Positions 1 to 9,586 of a DNA stretch of 64,000 nt are shown one piece after another (positions within the stretch are counted from its first letter, which is position 1; the number at the start of each line of letters is the position of its first letter). The position numbers and the translations under genes are program-made. The stretch comes from Amphritea sp. 1_MG-2023 (lineage in GTDB: Bacteria > Pseudomonadota > Gammaproteobacteria > Pseudomonadales > Balneatricaceae), in the NCBI RefSeq assembly GCF_030547545.1, contig NZ_JAUOQE010000011.1, forward strand, positions 46,436-110,435, in the 5' to 3' direction. Under the pieces are notes generated by a model. It was not told where the DNA came from. It was given only the letters and a program-made list of their open reading frames with translations, and searched no databases.

Positions 1-2397
1 TTGCGCCTGATGTTCGATCCCTTCGGCCACCACTTGCAAACCCAATACATGGCTCATCTCAATGATGGATGTGACGATGGCTCGGTCTACTTTTGATTGT
101 TCTAGATTGATTAAGAAGCTGCGATCAATTTTGAGAATATCTAACGACATCGTCCGTATATAACTAAGGCTAGAGTAACCGGTCCCAAAATCATCGATGG
201 CCACTTGAATATGATGACTACGGAGGCGGTTGATCGCTTGTTTGGTTTCGTCAGGGCAGTGCAGAAAGCTGGTTTCGGTGAGTTCGACAGACAATTGCTG
301 CGGCGCAATCTGATGTTGTTTGAGGGCATTGAGTATTTGATTAACAACATCGCCTTGCTGAAATTGTTTGGCGGAGACGTTAATGGCGACATTAATGGTA
401 TCGCCCTGTTGATTCCAACTGGAAATTTGCCGACAAGCTTCTTCGATGACGTAGAGGCCGATGCGATTGATCAGATCAAGGTCTTCAGCGAGCGGAATAA
501 ATTCCGCCGGTGAGATAAAGCCGAGTTGAGGATGAAGCCAGCGCAGTAATGCTTCGCAACTGGTTGGCTTGCCCGTCTGCAAACAGATCTTGGGCTGATA
601 ATAGAGTTGAAATTCCTGGTTATCGATCGCCGCTTGCAGATCACTGCCCATTTGATAGCGACTCTGAATCATTCGGTGCTGTTCTGACGAAAAGAAACGA
701 AAGCTGTTACGGCCAAAGTCTTTGGCTAAATGTACCGCTGAATCGGCACATTTGAGCAGCGATTCGGCGTCGCTGGCATCGGTAGGAAAGAAGCTGACGC
801 CGATACTGACAGTCGTCTTGAGTTCTTTTCCATCGATCAGTATCGGTTGATTGACGGTGTGCAGTATGCGGTTAAGAAACTCACTAATCTGAGGGCTTTT
901 ATCGACATCCGTGAGGATCAGATTAAATTCATCACCACCAAAGCGAGCGACGGTGTCGCCCTCATCCAGCTGTTCATCAATTCGCCGACCGACCTCTTTA
1001 AGTACCTTATCGCCGATTTCATGACCGTGTAGGTCATTGATCTGTTGGAAAAAATCGACATCTATGTAGGCAACGGCGACTCGATGTTCATGTTCTTTGG
1101 CATAACCCAAAGAGACTTGGAGACGATCATGAAATAGCTTGCGATTAGGCAAGCGAGTGAGTTCGTCAAAATAGGCCAAGCGTTTGATGCGCGCCTCAGA
1201 TTTTTTTATTTCGGTTAAGTCTGTAAAAATTGAGGCATATTGGGTTATCTTGCCGCTATCATCTTTAATTGAGGTGATACTGAGCCACTCAGGGAAAACC
1301 GAACCATCTTTGCGTCGGTTCCAGATCTCACCCTGCCAGAAACCTTGCTCAGTCAGGCAATGCCACATATCGAGATAAAATTGCGGGCTATGACGTCCCG
1401 AACTCAGAATGTTGGGATTTTTACCCAGTACTTCGGCGCTGGTATAACCAGTAATCTCCGTAAATGATGGGTTGATGCGCACGATATGGGCGTGATGATC
1501 GCAAATAAGGATTGCTTCCATTGAGGCTTCAATGACCTTATCGACTAACTTAAGGTTGTGCTGTGATTTTTCTAAGGCAAGGTCTCTATCATGCAGTAAT
1601 TCACGCAGGCGGCCTACATGATTAGTTTCGACGGTTTTGAGAATATCTGAATAGCAGATTAAGCCGGTGATAGTTCCCTGATGGTCGGTGATCGCAAGAT
1701 GTTGAAATTGATGGCGATGAAACACGCGGCGAGCATGGTACAAACTCAAATCTTGTTTAATGGTTATCAGCGTGTTGTCACAGATATCGATGAGCAGATC
1801 ATGCTGTCGATTCTGAGCTAACAGGTTGATGGCATCGCGCTCGGTCAAAATACCGGTGACTTTATTGTTTTGCCGTATCAGTAGGGCTGAAGCATTAGAT
1901 TCTTCGAGTATTTTAAGGGCACGAATAACCGTAAGACTGCCATCTGCGGTGACCGGATTTAGATTGGCAATTTCTTCCACAGAACGCATAAATAGATCAT
2001 GCTCAACGGTATGGCTATTGACGACATCGGTTTCAGAAATAATGCCGCAGGCTTCTCCCGTTTTTTTCGTGACGACCAGATGACGTATTTTATGGGTGAT
2101 GAATAGTTGACTCGCACTATCGACAGATTTCCATTCGGATATTGTGAACACGGGGGTGGACATAAAATGGTGTGCGGGTGCGGTTGCGTCATGCTCAAGC
2201 CAGAGTCTTATTAAATCTTGGCGGGTGACAATACCGATGGGGCGTTGTTTTTCACACACCACAATCGAGCCAATTTTTTTCTCGTCCATGAGATTAATCA
2301 GCTTGTCAGCACTGTCATCTGAAGTACAGGTGATCAAGTTCGGCTGAGCAATATGCCTGACGAGTAATCGATTGTTAACCTGAGAAGCCCTGGACAT
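1..2397 (-). CDS. CBS-CBS-PAS-GGDEF-EAL cyclic-di-GMP enzyme (C-terminus off the window)
   Basis: Partial gene; 799 codons lie in the window and the 3' end is beyond base 1. Translated from the ATG at 2397, it has two CBS pairs in roughly residues 10-265, a PAS domain at about 285-400 (ITGYTSAEVLG), a GGDEF domain with intact GGDEF at 487-491, and an EAL domain with EALLRW at 615 and DDFGTGYSSL near 734. Both catalytic signatures are intact where visible, so it may make and degrade c-di-GMP; the CBS modules suggest adenylate sensing. There is no membrane segment, so it is probably cytoplasmic. The shine-dalgarno is weak. It is transcribed away from the stress operon starting at 2627. Confidence 0.9.
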   Translation of the reverse strand, partial: MSRASQVNNRLLVRHIAQPNLITCTSDDSADKLINLMDEKKIGSIVVCEKQRPIGIVTRQDLIRLWLEHDATAPAHHFMSTPVFTISEWKSVDSASQLFITHKIRHLVVTKKTGEACGIISETDVVNSHTVEHDLFMRSVEEIANLNPVTADGSLTVIRALKILEESNASALLIRQNNKVTGILTERDAINLLAQNRQHDLLIDICDNTLITIKQDLSLYHARRVFHRHQFQHLAITDHQGTITGLICYSDILKTVETNHVGRLRELLHDRDLALEKSQHNLKLVDKVIEASMEAILICDHHAHIVRINPSFTEITGYTSAEVLGKNPNILSSGRHSPQFYLDMWHCLTEQGFWQGEIWNRRKDGSVFPEWLSITSIKDDSGKITQYASIFTDLTEIKKSEARIKRLAYFDELTRLPNRKLFHDRLQVSLGYAKEHEHRVAVAYIDVDFFQQINDLHGHEIGDKVLKEVGRRIDEQLDEGDTVARFGGDEFNLILTDVDKSPQISEFLNRILHTVNQPILIDGKELKTTVSIGVSFFPTDASDAESLLKCADSAVHLAKDFGRNSFRFFSSEQHRMIQSRYQMGSDLQAAIDNQEFQLYYQPKICLQTGKPTSCEALLRWLHPQLGFISPAEFIPLAEDLDLINRIGLYVIEEACRQISSWNQQGDTINVAINVSAKQFQQGDVVNQILNALKQHQIAPQQLSVELTETSFLHCPDETKQAINRLRSHHIQVAIDDFGTGYSSLSYIRTMSLDILKIDRSFLINLEQSKVDRAIVTSIIEMSHVLGLQVVAEGIEHQAQ

Positions 2398-2579
2398 CAA
2401 AAAGAACCCTTTTACCAGAAATTGAGACGCAAAATGAGTCCAATCCTAGCAGTTGCTCTAAATGCGAGATAGATAAGAAAAGCGTCGAGTGGTTGCTAGT
2501 CATCGTTATATTAAAACAATATGCAGTTTCTTTGATGTGTGTCGTGTTTAGTGCCTTTTAAGAATAAATTTTGTCTCAC

Positions 2580-2607
2580 TGATCTCTCTGCGGCTGGCTT
2601 GCGTAAG
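2580..2607 (+). promoter_or_regulatory. Predicted ECF (RpoE/ChrR-type) promoter of the 2627-5707 operon
   Basis: TGATCT (2580-2585), 16 bases, then CGTAAG (2602-2607). The same two boxes precede three other units in the window, including the ECF sigma gene itself. The predicted transcript starts about 13 nt before the ATG at 2627. The match is seen directly; its recognition by this sigma factor is inferred. Confidence 0.7.
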
Positions 2608-2626
2608 CATCATAAAAGAGGTTGAA

Positions 2627-3151
2627 ATGATGCGACGTGTGGGATCAGACAATATTTGGCTTAACCTGCTGGGGTTTCAGTTAGCCTGGTGGTGTGCCAT
2701 TTTAATGACGCATCACAGTCTGCCTATTTTATTCAGTTTATTGATTTTGCATCTACTGTTTCATCGTCAACCGGTGATAGAAACCTCTGTGCTGTTACTG
2801 TGTGGATTAACCGGCTTTGCCGTGGATGTGATGTTGACGGTTATCGGTTTTTTTCAGTTTGAAGCGTCAGACTTTCCGCCGTTTTGGTTGCTTTTATTAT
2901 GGTTTTGTTTCTCGGCGACATTGCGGCAGAGTCTTAGCTTTTTCCACTCGCGGCTGTTACTTGCAGCGGTCTGCGGCGGTTTTTTTGGCAGCCTAACCTA
3001 TCTAACCGCCGCCCATTTGGGGGTCGTCACGCTGGGGTTTCCATGGTTATCGAGTGGACTGGTGTTGATGCTGATCTGGATGCTGCTATTTCCGTTGTTA
3101 ATACGATTCAGTGAGATGAGCTTTATGCGTCGGGCTAATCATGATGGTTAA
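2627..3151 (+). CDS. DUF2878 family inner-membrane protein
   Basis: A 174-residue, strongly hydrophobic protein with about five membrane segments (FQLAWWCAI, LPILFSLLILHLL, LLLCGLTGFAVDVML and later ones). Length and motifs fit the DUF2878 family as I recall it, whose biochemical role is unknown. An AGAGG ribosome site precedes the ATG. Its stop overlaps the start of the next gene by 11 bases, so the two are translationally coupled. It heads a five-gene operon behind an ECF-type promoter, which implies a membrane or lipid task during photo-oxidative stress. Confidence 0.75.
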   Translation: MMRRVGSDNIWLNLLGFQLAWWCAILMTHHSLPILFSLLILHLLFHRQPVIETSVLLLCGLTGFAVDVMLTVIGFFQFEASDFPPFWLLLLWFCFSATLRQSLSFFHSRLLLAAVCGGFFGSLTYLTAAHLGVVTLGFPWLSSGLVLMLIWMLLFPLLIRFSEMSFMRRANHDG

Positions 3152-3650
3152 TCGACTGTTGATCATCTTCGTGTTGTTGGTTACCGGTGTGAGTCACACG
3201 CTTGCCACCCCCTTGCCGGAGAATATGAAAATGGTGGGGCAAGCCGAACTAAAGGTGTTGTGGTTTCGTGTCTATAGTGCGCGGCTTGAAAATACCGACG
3301 GACGCTATGTGTCGATGGCGATGCCGTTATTACTGCATCTCCATTACCACCGAGATATTAGTCGGCAGCAGTTATTAGATGAGACACAGTCTCAATGGCA
3401 ACGGGCTGCTATTGATCCGCAGCAACAGTCGCAATGGTTATCGTCGTTAGCACAACTATGGCCCGATATTCGTCAACACGATTCCCTCAGTTTTTATCAA
3501 GATAGCCAAGGTGATGGGCACTTCTATCACAATCGACGCTATATCGGCTCCATCCATGAGCGACGCTTTAGTCAGGCTTTTCTGGCTATCTGGTTAGCCG
3601 ATAACAGTGATTTTCCGCAATTAACACGGGCATTAACCGGTAGACGTTAA
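3141..3650 (+). CDS. Exported chalcone isomerase-like protein
   Basis: 169 residues with a Sec-type signal peptide (RLLIIFVLLVTGVSHTLA, cleavage near residue 23). The mature start PLPENMKMVGQAELKVLWFRVYSARL resembles the bacterial chalcone-isomerase-like family (PF16036). Bacterial members have no proven flavonoid activity and often travel with DUF2878, DUF3833 and Cfa-type genes. It overlaps the DUF2878 gene. Probably periplasmic; substrate unknown. Confidence 0.72.
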   Translation: MMVNRLLIIFVLLVTGVSHTLATPLPENMKMVGQAELKVLWFRVYSARLENTDGRYVSMAMPLLLHLHYHRDISRQQLLDETQSQWQRAAIDPQQQSQWLSSLAQLWPDIRQHDSLSFYQDSQGDGHFYHNRRYIGSIHERRFSQAFLAIWLADNSDFPQLTRALTGRR

Positions 3651-3701
3651 ACCTCAAACAGAGCATCTCATAACATTCGATAGCCTATTTAGGAGGACAG
3701 C

Positions 3702-4301
3702 ATGACACAGACAACACTCTCGTTATTGGCGTTAGCTTTACCCGTTTTATTAATATTACCGGGGTGTACTCGTTCGGTGGATGAGTATCGCGATCAACAG
3801 CCCGCACTGGAATTAAATAATTTCTTTAATGGGCAATTAGTCGCGTATGGCATGGTGCAGGACTTTTCAGGCAAGGTGACTCGCCGATTCAGGGCGGATA
3901 TCGCCGCTCACTGGGAAGGCGATCATGGCATCTTGGATGAACACTTTAGCTTTAGCGATGGCGAGCAACAAAGCCGTTGTTGGCATTTAATTAAACAGGG
4001 AAATCATTACCGTGGTACGGCGGAGGATATTGTGGGCGAAGCCGTCGGCGAGGTGCAGGGTAACGCGCTGAATTGGCGCTACACGCTGCAAGTGCCGGTG
4101 AAGGGTCGCGTCTGGAATATCGCCTTGGATGATTGGCTATATCTGATTGATGAGAATAATTTAATCAATCGAACAAAAATGAAAAAATTCGGCTTACCAG
4201 TGGGTGAGTTAACGTTGCATATTCGCAAGTTAAAGCCAGAAGAAGTGGGTGTTGATCGGCCTGCGACGCCGAGCTGTGTTATCGATGATACGGCGGTATA
4301 A
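3702..4301 (+). CDS. DUF3833 family lipoprotein
   Basis: 199 residues. A lipoprotein signal ends in a lipobox (LLILPGC, Cys22), so it should be membrane anchored in the envelope. The body (NNFFNGQLVAYGMVQDFSGKVTRRF, then WRYTLQVPVKGRVWNIALDDWLY) carries the pattern of DUF3833, a family found with SDR, Cfa and DUF2878 genes in gammaproteobacteria. AGGAGG lies 5 bases before the ATG. Third gene of the ECF-dependent operon; function unknown. Confidence 0.8.
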   Translation: MTQTTLSLLALALPVLLILPGCTRSVDEYRDQQPALELNNFFNGQLVAYGMVQDFSGKVTRRFRADIAAHWEGDHGILDEHFSFSDGEQQSRCWHLIKQGNHYRGTAEDIVGEAVGEVQGNALNWRYTLQVPVKGRVWNIALDDWLYLIDENNLINRTKMKKFGLPVGELTLHIRKLKPEEVGVDRPATPSCVIDDTAV

Positions 4302-4341
4302 GCTTGACCGTCAGTGATGGCTAGAATACGGGGAGGTCTGT

Positions 4342-5172
4342 ATGAAGAATGATGTATTACCGTGGAAAAACGTCTGGATAACGGGCGCAGGACGGGGTAT
4401 TGGCGCGGCCTTAACTCGCTTGTTGTGTGATGACGGGGTGACGGTGTATGGCTCGGCTCGTACGCTGGAACAATTGACGCAACTGCAACAGGCGCTTGCC
4501 TCGAGCCCTGGTAAGCTTATCCCTGTACCCTTGGATATTCGTGATCATGATGCCGTAGAGCAACAGTTTCAGGTGTGGGATCAGCAGGGGTTTATGCCGG
4601 ATTTAGTGGTTTTGAATGCCGGCAGTCATGATGCCTTTCCCGCCACTGAGTTTTCGGCAGCGCGTTGTAAAGCGCTGTTAGATATTAATTTGCAGGGCAC
4701 ACTAAACTGTCTCGAACCCGTATTATACCGTTATCTGCATGTCGGGCAGCAGGGTGAATCTGACACCGCTGAGCAGTTAACTGGCTTGCATAAGGGGCGT
4801 GGGCAGGTGGCCGTGGTCGCATCAGTGGCGGGTTATCGTGGTTTACCCACGGCGGCGGCTTATGGCGCCGGTAAAGCCGCCCTGATTAATCTGTGTGAAT
4901 CTCTAAGGCTTGAGCTACAGGGCAAAGGCGTTAAATTACAGCTTATTAATCCGGGTTTTGTGCGCACGCCGTTAACGGATAAGAATGATTTTCCAATGCC
5001 GGCTTTAATGGAAGCTGATGAGGCTGCGCAGCGTATCGTCAAAGGGCTGTTGAGTCAGCGATTTGAAATTGTCTTTCCTCGGCGTTTCGTTTATCTATTA
5101 AAGCTATTCAGAGTGTTGCCCTACAACCTCTATTTCTGGCTGATAAAGCGCATAACGGGATCGACAACTTAA
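4342..5172 (+). CDS. Short-chain dehydrogenase/reductase
   Basis: 276 residues with a classical SDR layout: the cofactor motif TGAGRGIG at residues 14-21, LNAG near 90, a catalytic serine in VASVAGYRG, YGAGK (YxxxK) near 173, and NPGFVRTPL. The C-terminus is hydrophobic (YLLKLFRVLPYNLYFWLIK), hinting at membrane contact and a lipid-like substrate. A strong GGGGAGG ribosome site precedes the ATG. Fourth gene of the operon; substrate not determinable from sequence. Confidence 0.85.
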   Translation: MKNDVLPWKNVWITGAGRGIGAALTRLLCDDGVTVYGSARTLEQLTQLQQALASSPGKLIPVPLDIRDHDAVEQQFQVWDQQGFMPDLVVLNAGSHDAFPATEFSAARCKALLDINLQGTLNCLEPVLYRYLHVGQQGESDTAEQLTGLHKGRGQVAVVASVAGYRGLPTAAAYGAGKAALINLCESLRLELQGKGVKLQLINPGFVRTPLTDKNDFPMPALMEADEAAQRIVKGLLSQRFEIVFPRRFVYLLKLFRVLPYNLYFWLIKRITGSTT

Positions 5173-5191
5173 GTTTCAACAGGAGGCTGAG

Positions 5192-5707
5192 GTGAATGAG
5201 ACACACATCAATGAGGAGAACATGAAGAGTGAGACACCGAATATCGAGCCGTTGAATGCTGAGCCGTGTGTTACTAACTCGCCCTATGTTGAGCATTTAG
5301 AGCGTTATGCCATGTTGCTATCGCAGCTCAAACCAGAGCGTATTAGCGAGCTTGGTATGTTAGTCAGCGAGACGATCTGCTTTACCGATCCATTCAACCG
5401 AGTGCAGTCTAAAAGCGCTTTTCTGGGGATTATGGCGGATATGTTTGAGCAATTAGATCAGGTGAGTTTTGAGGTGTTCGAGTGCCAAGTTCAGGGCGAA
5501 GTCGGTTACCTTTATTGGCGCTTCTCTGCCACGTCCCCCCTTGCTGGCGCTTTTAAGACCGAAGGTGTTAGCCGACTGGTGTTTGATCAACAGGGGCGGG
5601 TGGTCAGTCATCAGGATTTTTGGGATGCGAGTTTGTTAATGGAGCAATTTCCGCTGTTAGGTCGCGTGATCCGCTATATTCGCAGACGCGCAGCGTATCG
5701 AGCATGA
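5192..5707 (+). CDS. NTF2/SnoaL-like protein
   Basis: 171 residues. GTG at 5192 is chosen because AGGAGG (5181-5186) sits 5 bases upstream; an ATG at 5222 is an alternative. The core (ETICFTDPFNRVQSKSAFLGIMADMFEQL, then YLYWRFSA, then HQDFWDASLLMEQFPLLGRVIRYIRRRA) has the alpha+beta cone pattern of small SnoaL/NTF2 proteins. Such proteins accompany SDRs and DUF3833 in ECF/ChrR clusters. Last gene of the operon. Confidence 0.7.
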   Translation: MNETHINEENMKSETPNIEPLNAEPCVTNSPYVEHLERYAMLLSQLKPERISELGMLVSETICFTDPFNRVQSKSAFLGIMADMFEQLDQVSFEVFECQVQGEVGYLYWRFSATSPLAGAFKTEGVSRLVFDQQGRVVSHQDFWDASLLMEQFPLLGRVIRYIRRRAAYRA

Positions 5708-5860
5708 TGTGACGTTTTTACGAGTTGTTGCGAATTGTTTCGCTAGCGTGAGTCATCGAAGCGGCGCTATATTATTCCTTAGATTGTAATGCCCTGCGTA
5801 CGCTTGTTGCTTAAAGCTTGAAACGAGGAGATCCCTCAGACGGCTCCTTCATCGGGTTCA

Positions 5861-6769
5861 TCAGACTGGCTCTTCGCACGGGATTTCAGGGCGAATGAAA
5901 TGCAAGCTCTCTTCTTCAAGAGGGTTGTGTAACACCTGCTGCAGATTCTTACGTGCCATTTCCAAGAGTTCAGCGTTTATTGGTTCTTTAGGGTAGGATA
6001 AATAGACGGGCCGATTGAATGTTTGCGCGTGCTTGACGAAAAATAAGCGTCCCTCCTTCACCTGCTTTTCAATCATGCGTTCTGGGAAGTAAGCTGCGCC
6101 ACCATAATTAAGAATATAATCTAAGCCGGTCATTCCAAGACCAACCGATAACCGCGGTGCCTGTGTATCCGGGTACACCATGGCATGAGCCTCACGGAAT
6201 TCATTCCCCCAGTCGACAAACACATAATCCTTAATCCAGCCTTGTTGTACTTCACGGGGTTTGGTGGCAACGAGTACCAAGGTATCCTCAAACAATAATT
6301 CCGTGCGGAGTTCGGATTGTTGACGATTAACATAGGTGAGGGCTAGATCTAACTCGCCATCAATGAGCTGTCTTAAGAGACTATCGGAATAATCCATGAC
6401 CACTCGAGTACCGACCTCCGGAGCATTATTTTGCATCTGATCGATCCACAAGGGGGTGATTTGCTGCCAGAGGTTCAGTTGTACCCCGAGGGAGATCATG
6501 GCATCTAACTCTTCAGGCAGCGCGATTTCCTGCTTGGCTTGCTCCCAGGCTCTGACGGAGGTTGTGGCGTAGCGAATAAAGTGATGTCCGGATGTGGTCA
6601 GCTTTGAGCCATCCCGTTTGCGATTAAACAGGCTCGTGTTTAACTGATCTTCCAGTACCTTGATGCGTGCGCTAACGGTTGATTGCGTAATATGGAGATT
6701 GTCGGCGGCTACTTGAAAACTACCACTGCGAGCAACTTCGAGAAAGGCCTTCATGTGATTGATATTCAT
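5861..6769 (-). CDS. LysR-family transcriptional regulator
   Basis: 302 residues. The N-terminal winged helix (MKAFLEVARSGSFQVAADNLHITQSTVSARIKVLE) and a substrate-binding domain of usual length identify a LysR regulator of the HdfR-like type. It lies downstream of the 2OG oxygenase gene on the same strand, separated by that gene's terminator, and is likely transcribed from the 6770-6875 region. Regulating that oxygenase is plausible from proximity only. Confidence 0.88.
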   Translation of the reverse strand: MNINHMKAFLEVARSGSFQVAADNLHITQSTVSARIKVLEDQLNTSLFNRKRDGSKLTTSGHHFIRYATTSVRAWEQAKQEIALPEELDAMISLGVQLNLWQQITPLWIDQMQNNAPEVGTRVVMDYSDSLLRQLIDGELDLALTYVNRQQSELRTELLFEDTLVLVATKPREVQQGWIKDYVFVDWGNEFREAHAMVYPDTQAPRLSVGLGMTGLDYILNYGGAAYFPERMIEKQVKEGRLFFVKHAQTFNRPVYLSYPKEPINAELLEMARKNLQQVLHNPLEEESLHFIRPEIPCEEPV

Positions 6770-6875
6770 AAAGCATCACCGTTTATTTCTTGTGATATTC
6801 AATATAATGATATTTATGTGGTGATCAATCGATGTCGCCGATTGAGTCGTTTTCAGATAACTTCTAGGTAATACG

Positions 6876-6905
6876 AAAAAGGGCGGCCTTTTTATTAAGC
6901 CGCCC
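6876..6905 (-). terminator. Intrinsic terminator of the 2OG oxygenase gene
   Basis: GGGCGGC (6881-6887) pairs with GCCGCCC (6899-6905). Read on the minus strand the stem is followed by TTTTTCG, so it ends the transcript from 7847. Confidence 0.8.
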
Positions 6906-6938
6906 TCGAAACATCACGGGAAAAAGTCTCGTTATAGA

Positions 6939-7847
6939 TCAGTCGAGTAAGCTATCGGGACGATTGGCTTCACGTTCGTGATGAATCGGTAAGGCACGTC
7001 CATAGAACTGTCGAGCATGCTCCGGACGGTTAACGGTATCGGGATCACGCATATAGGTTGGTAAAGCAATATAGCGGGAACGCTTGCCCTCAACGGGAGT
7101 CACTCGGTGCATTGAGAAACGTCCTTTAAAGATCTGCATATCACCTGGGCGAAGCGCCAGTGAATGTACCAACGAAGGATCACCCTTCAGGACTTGTGTC
7201 ACCGCTTCAAGGTTCTCATTGTCAGACGTGCGTAAGTCGGGGCAGTATTGAAACTCTCCGCCTTTTTCGGGTTCCTGAACCAAGATGCTCACGGTAAACT
7301 CATTACCGTCGAAGTGCCACGGAAAATAATTGCCTTCATCCATAACACTGTAAGGATTGCATCCTAGAGGATCAGCCCAACGATATAGTGGCGCAACACC
7401 CAAACAATCGGATATAAACTGCAACATAACATCATTATTATAGATCGCCCGTAGATCGGAAAACTCTTCGAGGATATCCGAGTTAACAAACCCACTGGAA
7501 CGCTTCGCAAAAAAACGTGCTGGGTGTTCTTTTGGTAGGCTGAGATCTTCCTTGGTCATATAAGGGTTATGACTGTCTTCAGACCAGTAAATATTGGCAC
7601 GTTGACGTTCAACCTCTTGACGCATTCTTTCAATTGATTCTGGACGAATGATATCGGAAATCCGGCAGCAGCCGACGGCATCCAGTTCTTGCCGGCATTG
7701 CTCGATCAGCGCCTGACGTACCGGTGATGCTGTATCGTGAATAGGATATCTATCCAGATCAACAAAGTCTTCGAGTGTTGGTATGACCGATGGTGCAACA
7801 TCAAGAGGCTCAGCATTTTGTTTAGTAGGATTGATTGCTTCTGTCAT
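6939..7847 (-). CDS. 2-oxoglutarate/Fe(II) oxygenase, BesD/ArpA-like
   Basis: 302 residues. The metal triad reads H178-x-D180 (in FPWHFDGNEF) and H247 (GRFSMHRV), with R256 placed to bind 2-oxoglutarate. The surrounding pattern (VQEPEKGGEFQYCPDLR, then LRPGDMQIFKGRFSMHRVTPV) resembles the ArpA/BesD group, which acts on free amino acids. Halogenases of that group have Gly in place of the Asp ligand; Asp180 here predicts a hydroxylase. It is monocistronic with its own terminator. Substrate is inferred, possibly an amino acid. Confidence 0.75.
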   Translation of the reverse strand: MTEAINPTKQNAEPLDVAPSVIPTLEDFVDLDRYPIHDTASPVRQALIEQCRQELDAVGCCRISDIIRPESIERMRQEVERQRANIYWSEDSHNPYMTKEDLSLPKEHPARFFAKRSSGFVNSDILEEFSDLRAIYNNDVMLQFISDCLGVAPLYRWADPLGCNPYSVMDEGNYFPWHFDGNEFTVSILVQEPEKGGEFQYCPDLRTSDNENLEAVTQVLKGDPSLVHSLALRPGDMQIFKGRFSMHRVTPVEGKRSRYIALPTYMRDPDTVNRPEHARQFYGRALPIHHEREANRPDSLLD

Positions 7848-8245
7848 GGTTGTATCCGGTTTTTATCATTATTGATGTGAATAAAAGTGTTGTTGGCCAA
7901 AAGCCATGGATAACAATTTAGTGAAAAAAGCAGCAATAGAAAAACTAAATATTTAAATAGATAAAATCGATTATTTCGATGTTGGTTGATGGTGCGTTTA
8001 TGCACCGCTGAACACTGAAACGAGAGCGGTGAATCAATGAGTTATAAACTGTTTTTGAGGAATGGCATGAGGTGATACTAAGGCGCTATCTTCGTTGTTA
8101 TTATTTCAATCTCAGCGATCGAAAAAATAGTCTAAGCATCACTAAAGTTAGGGAAGGTGCGTATGAATACCCCGCGCCTCTTGCGCTTAACTATAAACGA
8201 GGGATCAAGCGGTCATGTCGCGCAACCGTCATGCCGCTTGGCTTG
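7848..8245. other. Intergenic region, no gene recognised
   Basis: About 400 bases between the convergent end of the Cfa-type operon and the 5' end of the oxygenase gene. It should hold the promoter for the minus-strand gene at 7847. A 7-bp inverted repeat (8206-8212 with 8234-8240) has no T-run on either side. No convincing coding sequence. Confidence 0.5.
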
Positions 8246-9586
8246 TTAACGTGAGGGATTCTCGTTAACTAGGTGATACAGGCCAACATCAATCGAACCT
8301 TCTTCGAACCCCCCTTCGCAATAACAGAGATAATATAGCCATAAGCGTCTGAATTGCTCGCCATAACCTAACTTTTCTAAGGCATCCGTTTGCTGAGTGA
8401 AATTGTGCCGCCAGAGTCTCAGTGTTTCAGCGTAATCTTTACCAAAGAGCTGTTTGTGTTGCAGGCTAAAGCCATGCTCAGCAAACTTCTGTTCTAAGCG
8501 CGGTATGCTCGGCAGCATGCCCCCCGGAAAGATGTAGCGTTGAATAAAGTCAGCCTGCTTGCGATAGGTATCGAAGCGTTGCTCGTCAATACTAATCACT
8601 TGCAGCACGGCGGTACCGCCAGGTTTTAGGCAGTTTTTTAAGGTGGTGAAATAGGTATCCCAGTATTGCTCACCCACGGCTTCAAACATTTCTATCGATA
8701 CCACCGCATCGTACTGATGTAGGAGATCTCGATAATCGGTCAGACTGATATCGGCCCGTTCATCGAGGTGCTTGGCGGATAGCTGTTGCTGAGCCCAGTG
8801 TCGCTGTTGTTGTGATAAGGTGATGCCGTGTAGGCGCGCATTATGGTTGGTTAATAACTCAGTAGCAAAGCCACCCCAGCCGCAGCCTATTTCCAATATA
8901 TGATCATCGTCGGCGGGTTGAATCCATTGCAATATTTGTTGATATTTGGCCGCCTGAGCCTGTTCGAGAGACAGCGGTTTGGCGTGTGCTTCGGTCTGTG
9001 TCTCGTTGGTAAATAAGGCGGCAGAGTAAGACATACTCTTATCGAGCCATAACTCATAGAAATCATTGCCTAAATCATAATGCGCGGCAATATTACGGCG
9101 GCTACCGCGAGGGCTATTATGATTACGCCAGTGGTAGACGTTATCAAGCAGCTGTTTAATCACACTGGCTTTAGATAAGTCATCCAATATGGCTTCGTTT
9201 TGTAGCGCCCAACGTATCAGTGCGGTGATATCGGGACTATCCCACTCACCCGCAATATAGCCTTCGGACCAACCGGTTATGCCACCGGTAAGGAGTCGCA
9301 GTAGGCAGCGAAGCGAGTTTAGCTTGACGCTCACATGAATCGCTTCGCTCGATGCGTTGTGCTGATGCGCCTCTAATACTTCACCAAAGGTCTGTTGATA
9401 GCCACTGGGCATAATGAGGTGCAGTCGACCGCGAGTATGTTGCAGTGCTTTTTGTAGGCGATTGAGTACGCGTTGTTCTAACCAGCGGGGTTGATTGACG
9501 CCACTGCTAAGTGGGTAGTGCTGTTGTGTCCCTGATTTTACCTGTGAATCAGCCGTTGTGGCGGTCTTATAGTGACAGGTTTTCAT
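8246..9586 (-). CDS. Cfa-type S-adenosylmethionine fatty-acid methyltransferase
   Basis: 446 residues from the ATG at 9586, preferred because GGAGAA lies 7 bases upstream; an ATG at 9601 is the alternative. It carries HYDLGNDFYELWLDKSMSYSAALF (about 170-192) and the SAM site ILEIGCGWGGFA (about 230-241), both typical of cyclopropane fatty acyl phospholipid synthases. It acts on unsaturated acyl chains at the inner membrane. It is the last gene of a minus-strand operon behind an ECF-type promoter, with DUF1365 and FAD oxidoreductase partners. That context also allows a methyltransferase of furan fatty acid synthesis rather than a true cyclopropane synthase. Confidence 0.85.
   Translation of the reverse strand: MKTCHYKTATTADSQVKSGTQQHYPLSSGVNQPRWLEQRVLNRLQKALQHTRGRLHLIMPSGYQQTFGEVLEAHQHNASSEAIHVSVKLNSLRCLLRLLTGGITGWSEGYIAGEWDSPDITALIRWALQNEAILDDLSKASVIKQLLDNVYHWRNHNSPRGSRRNIAAHYDLGNDFYELWLDKSMSYSAALFTNETQTEAHAKPLSLEQAQAAKYQQILQWIQPADDDHILEIGCGWGGFATELLTNHNARLHGITLSQQQRHWAQQQLSAKHLDERADISLTDYRDLLHQYDAVVSIEMFEAVGEQYWDTYFTTLKNCLKPGGTAVLQVISIDEQRFDTYRKQADFIQRYIFPGGMLPSIPRLEQKFAEHGFSLQHKQLFGKDYAETLRLWRHNFTQQTDALEKLGYGEQFRRLWLYYLCYCEGGFEEGSIDVGLYHLVNENPSR

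Noticed and set aside
2144..2347. Plus-strand frames over 205-2347
   Set aside because: All are antisense to the CBS-PAS-GGDEF-EAL gene, whose minus-strand frame is open from 2397 to the window edge.
8206..8240. Inverted repeat CAAGCGG/CCGCTTG as terminator of the Cfa-type gene
   Set aside because: The loop is 21 bases and there is no T-run on either strand.
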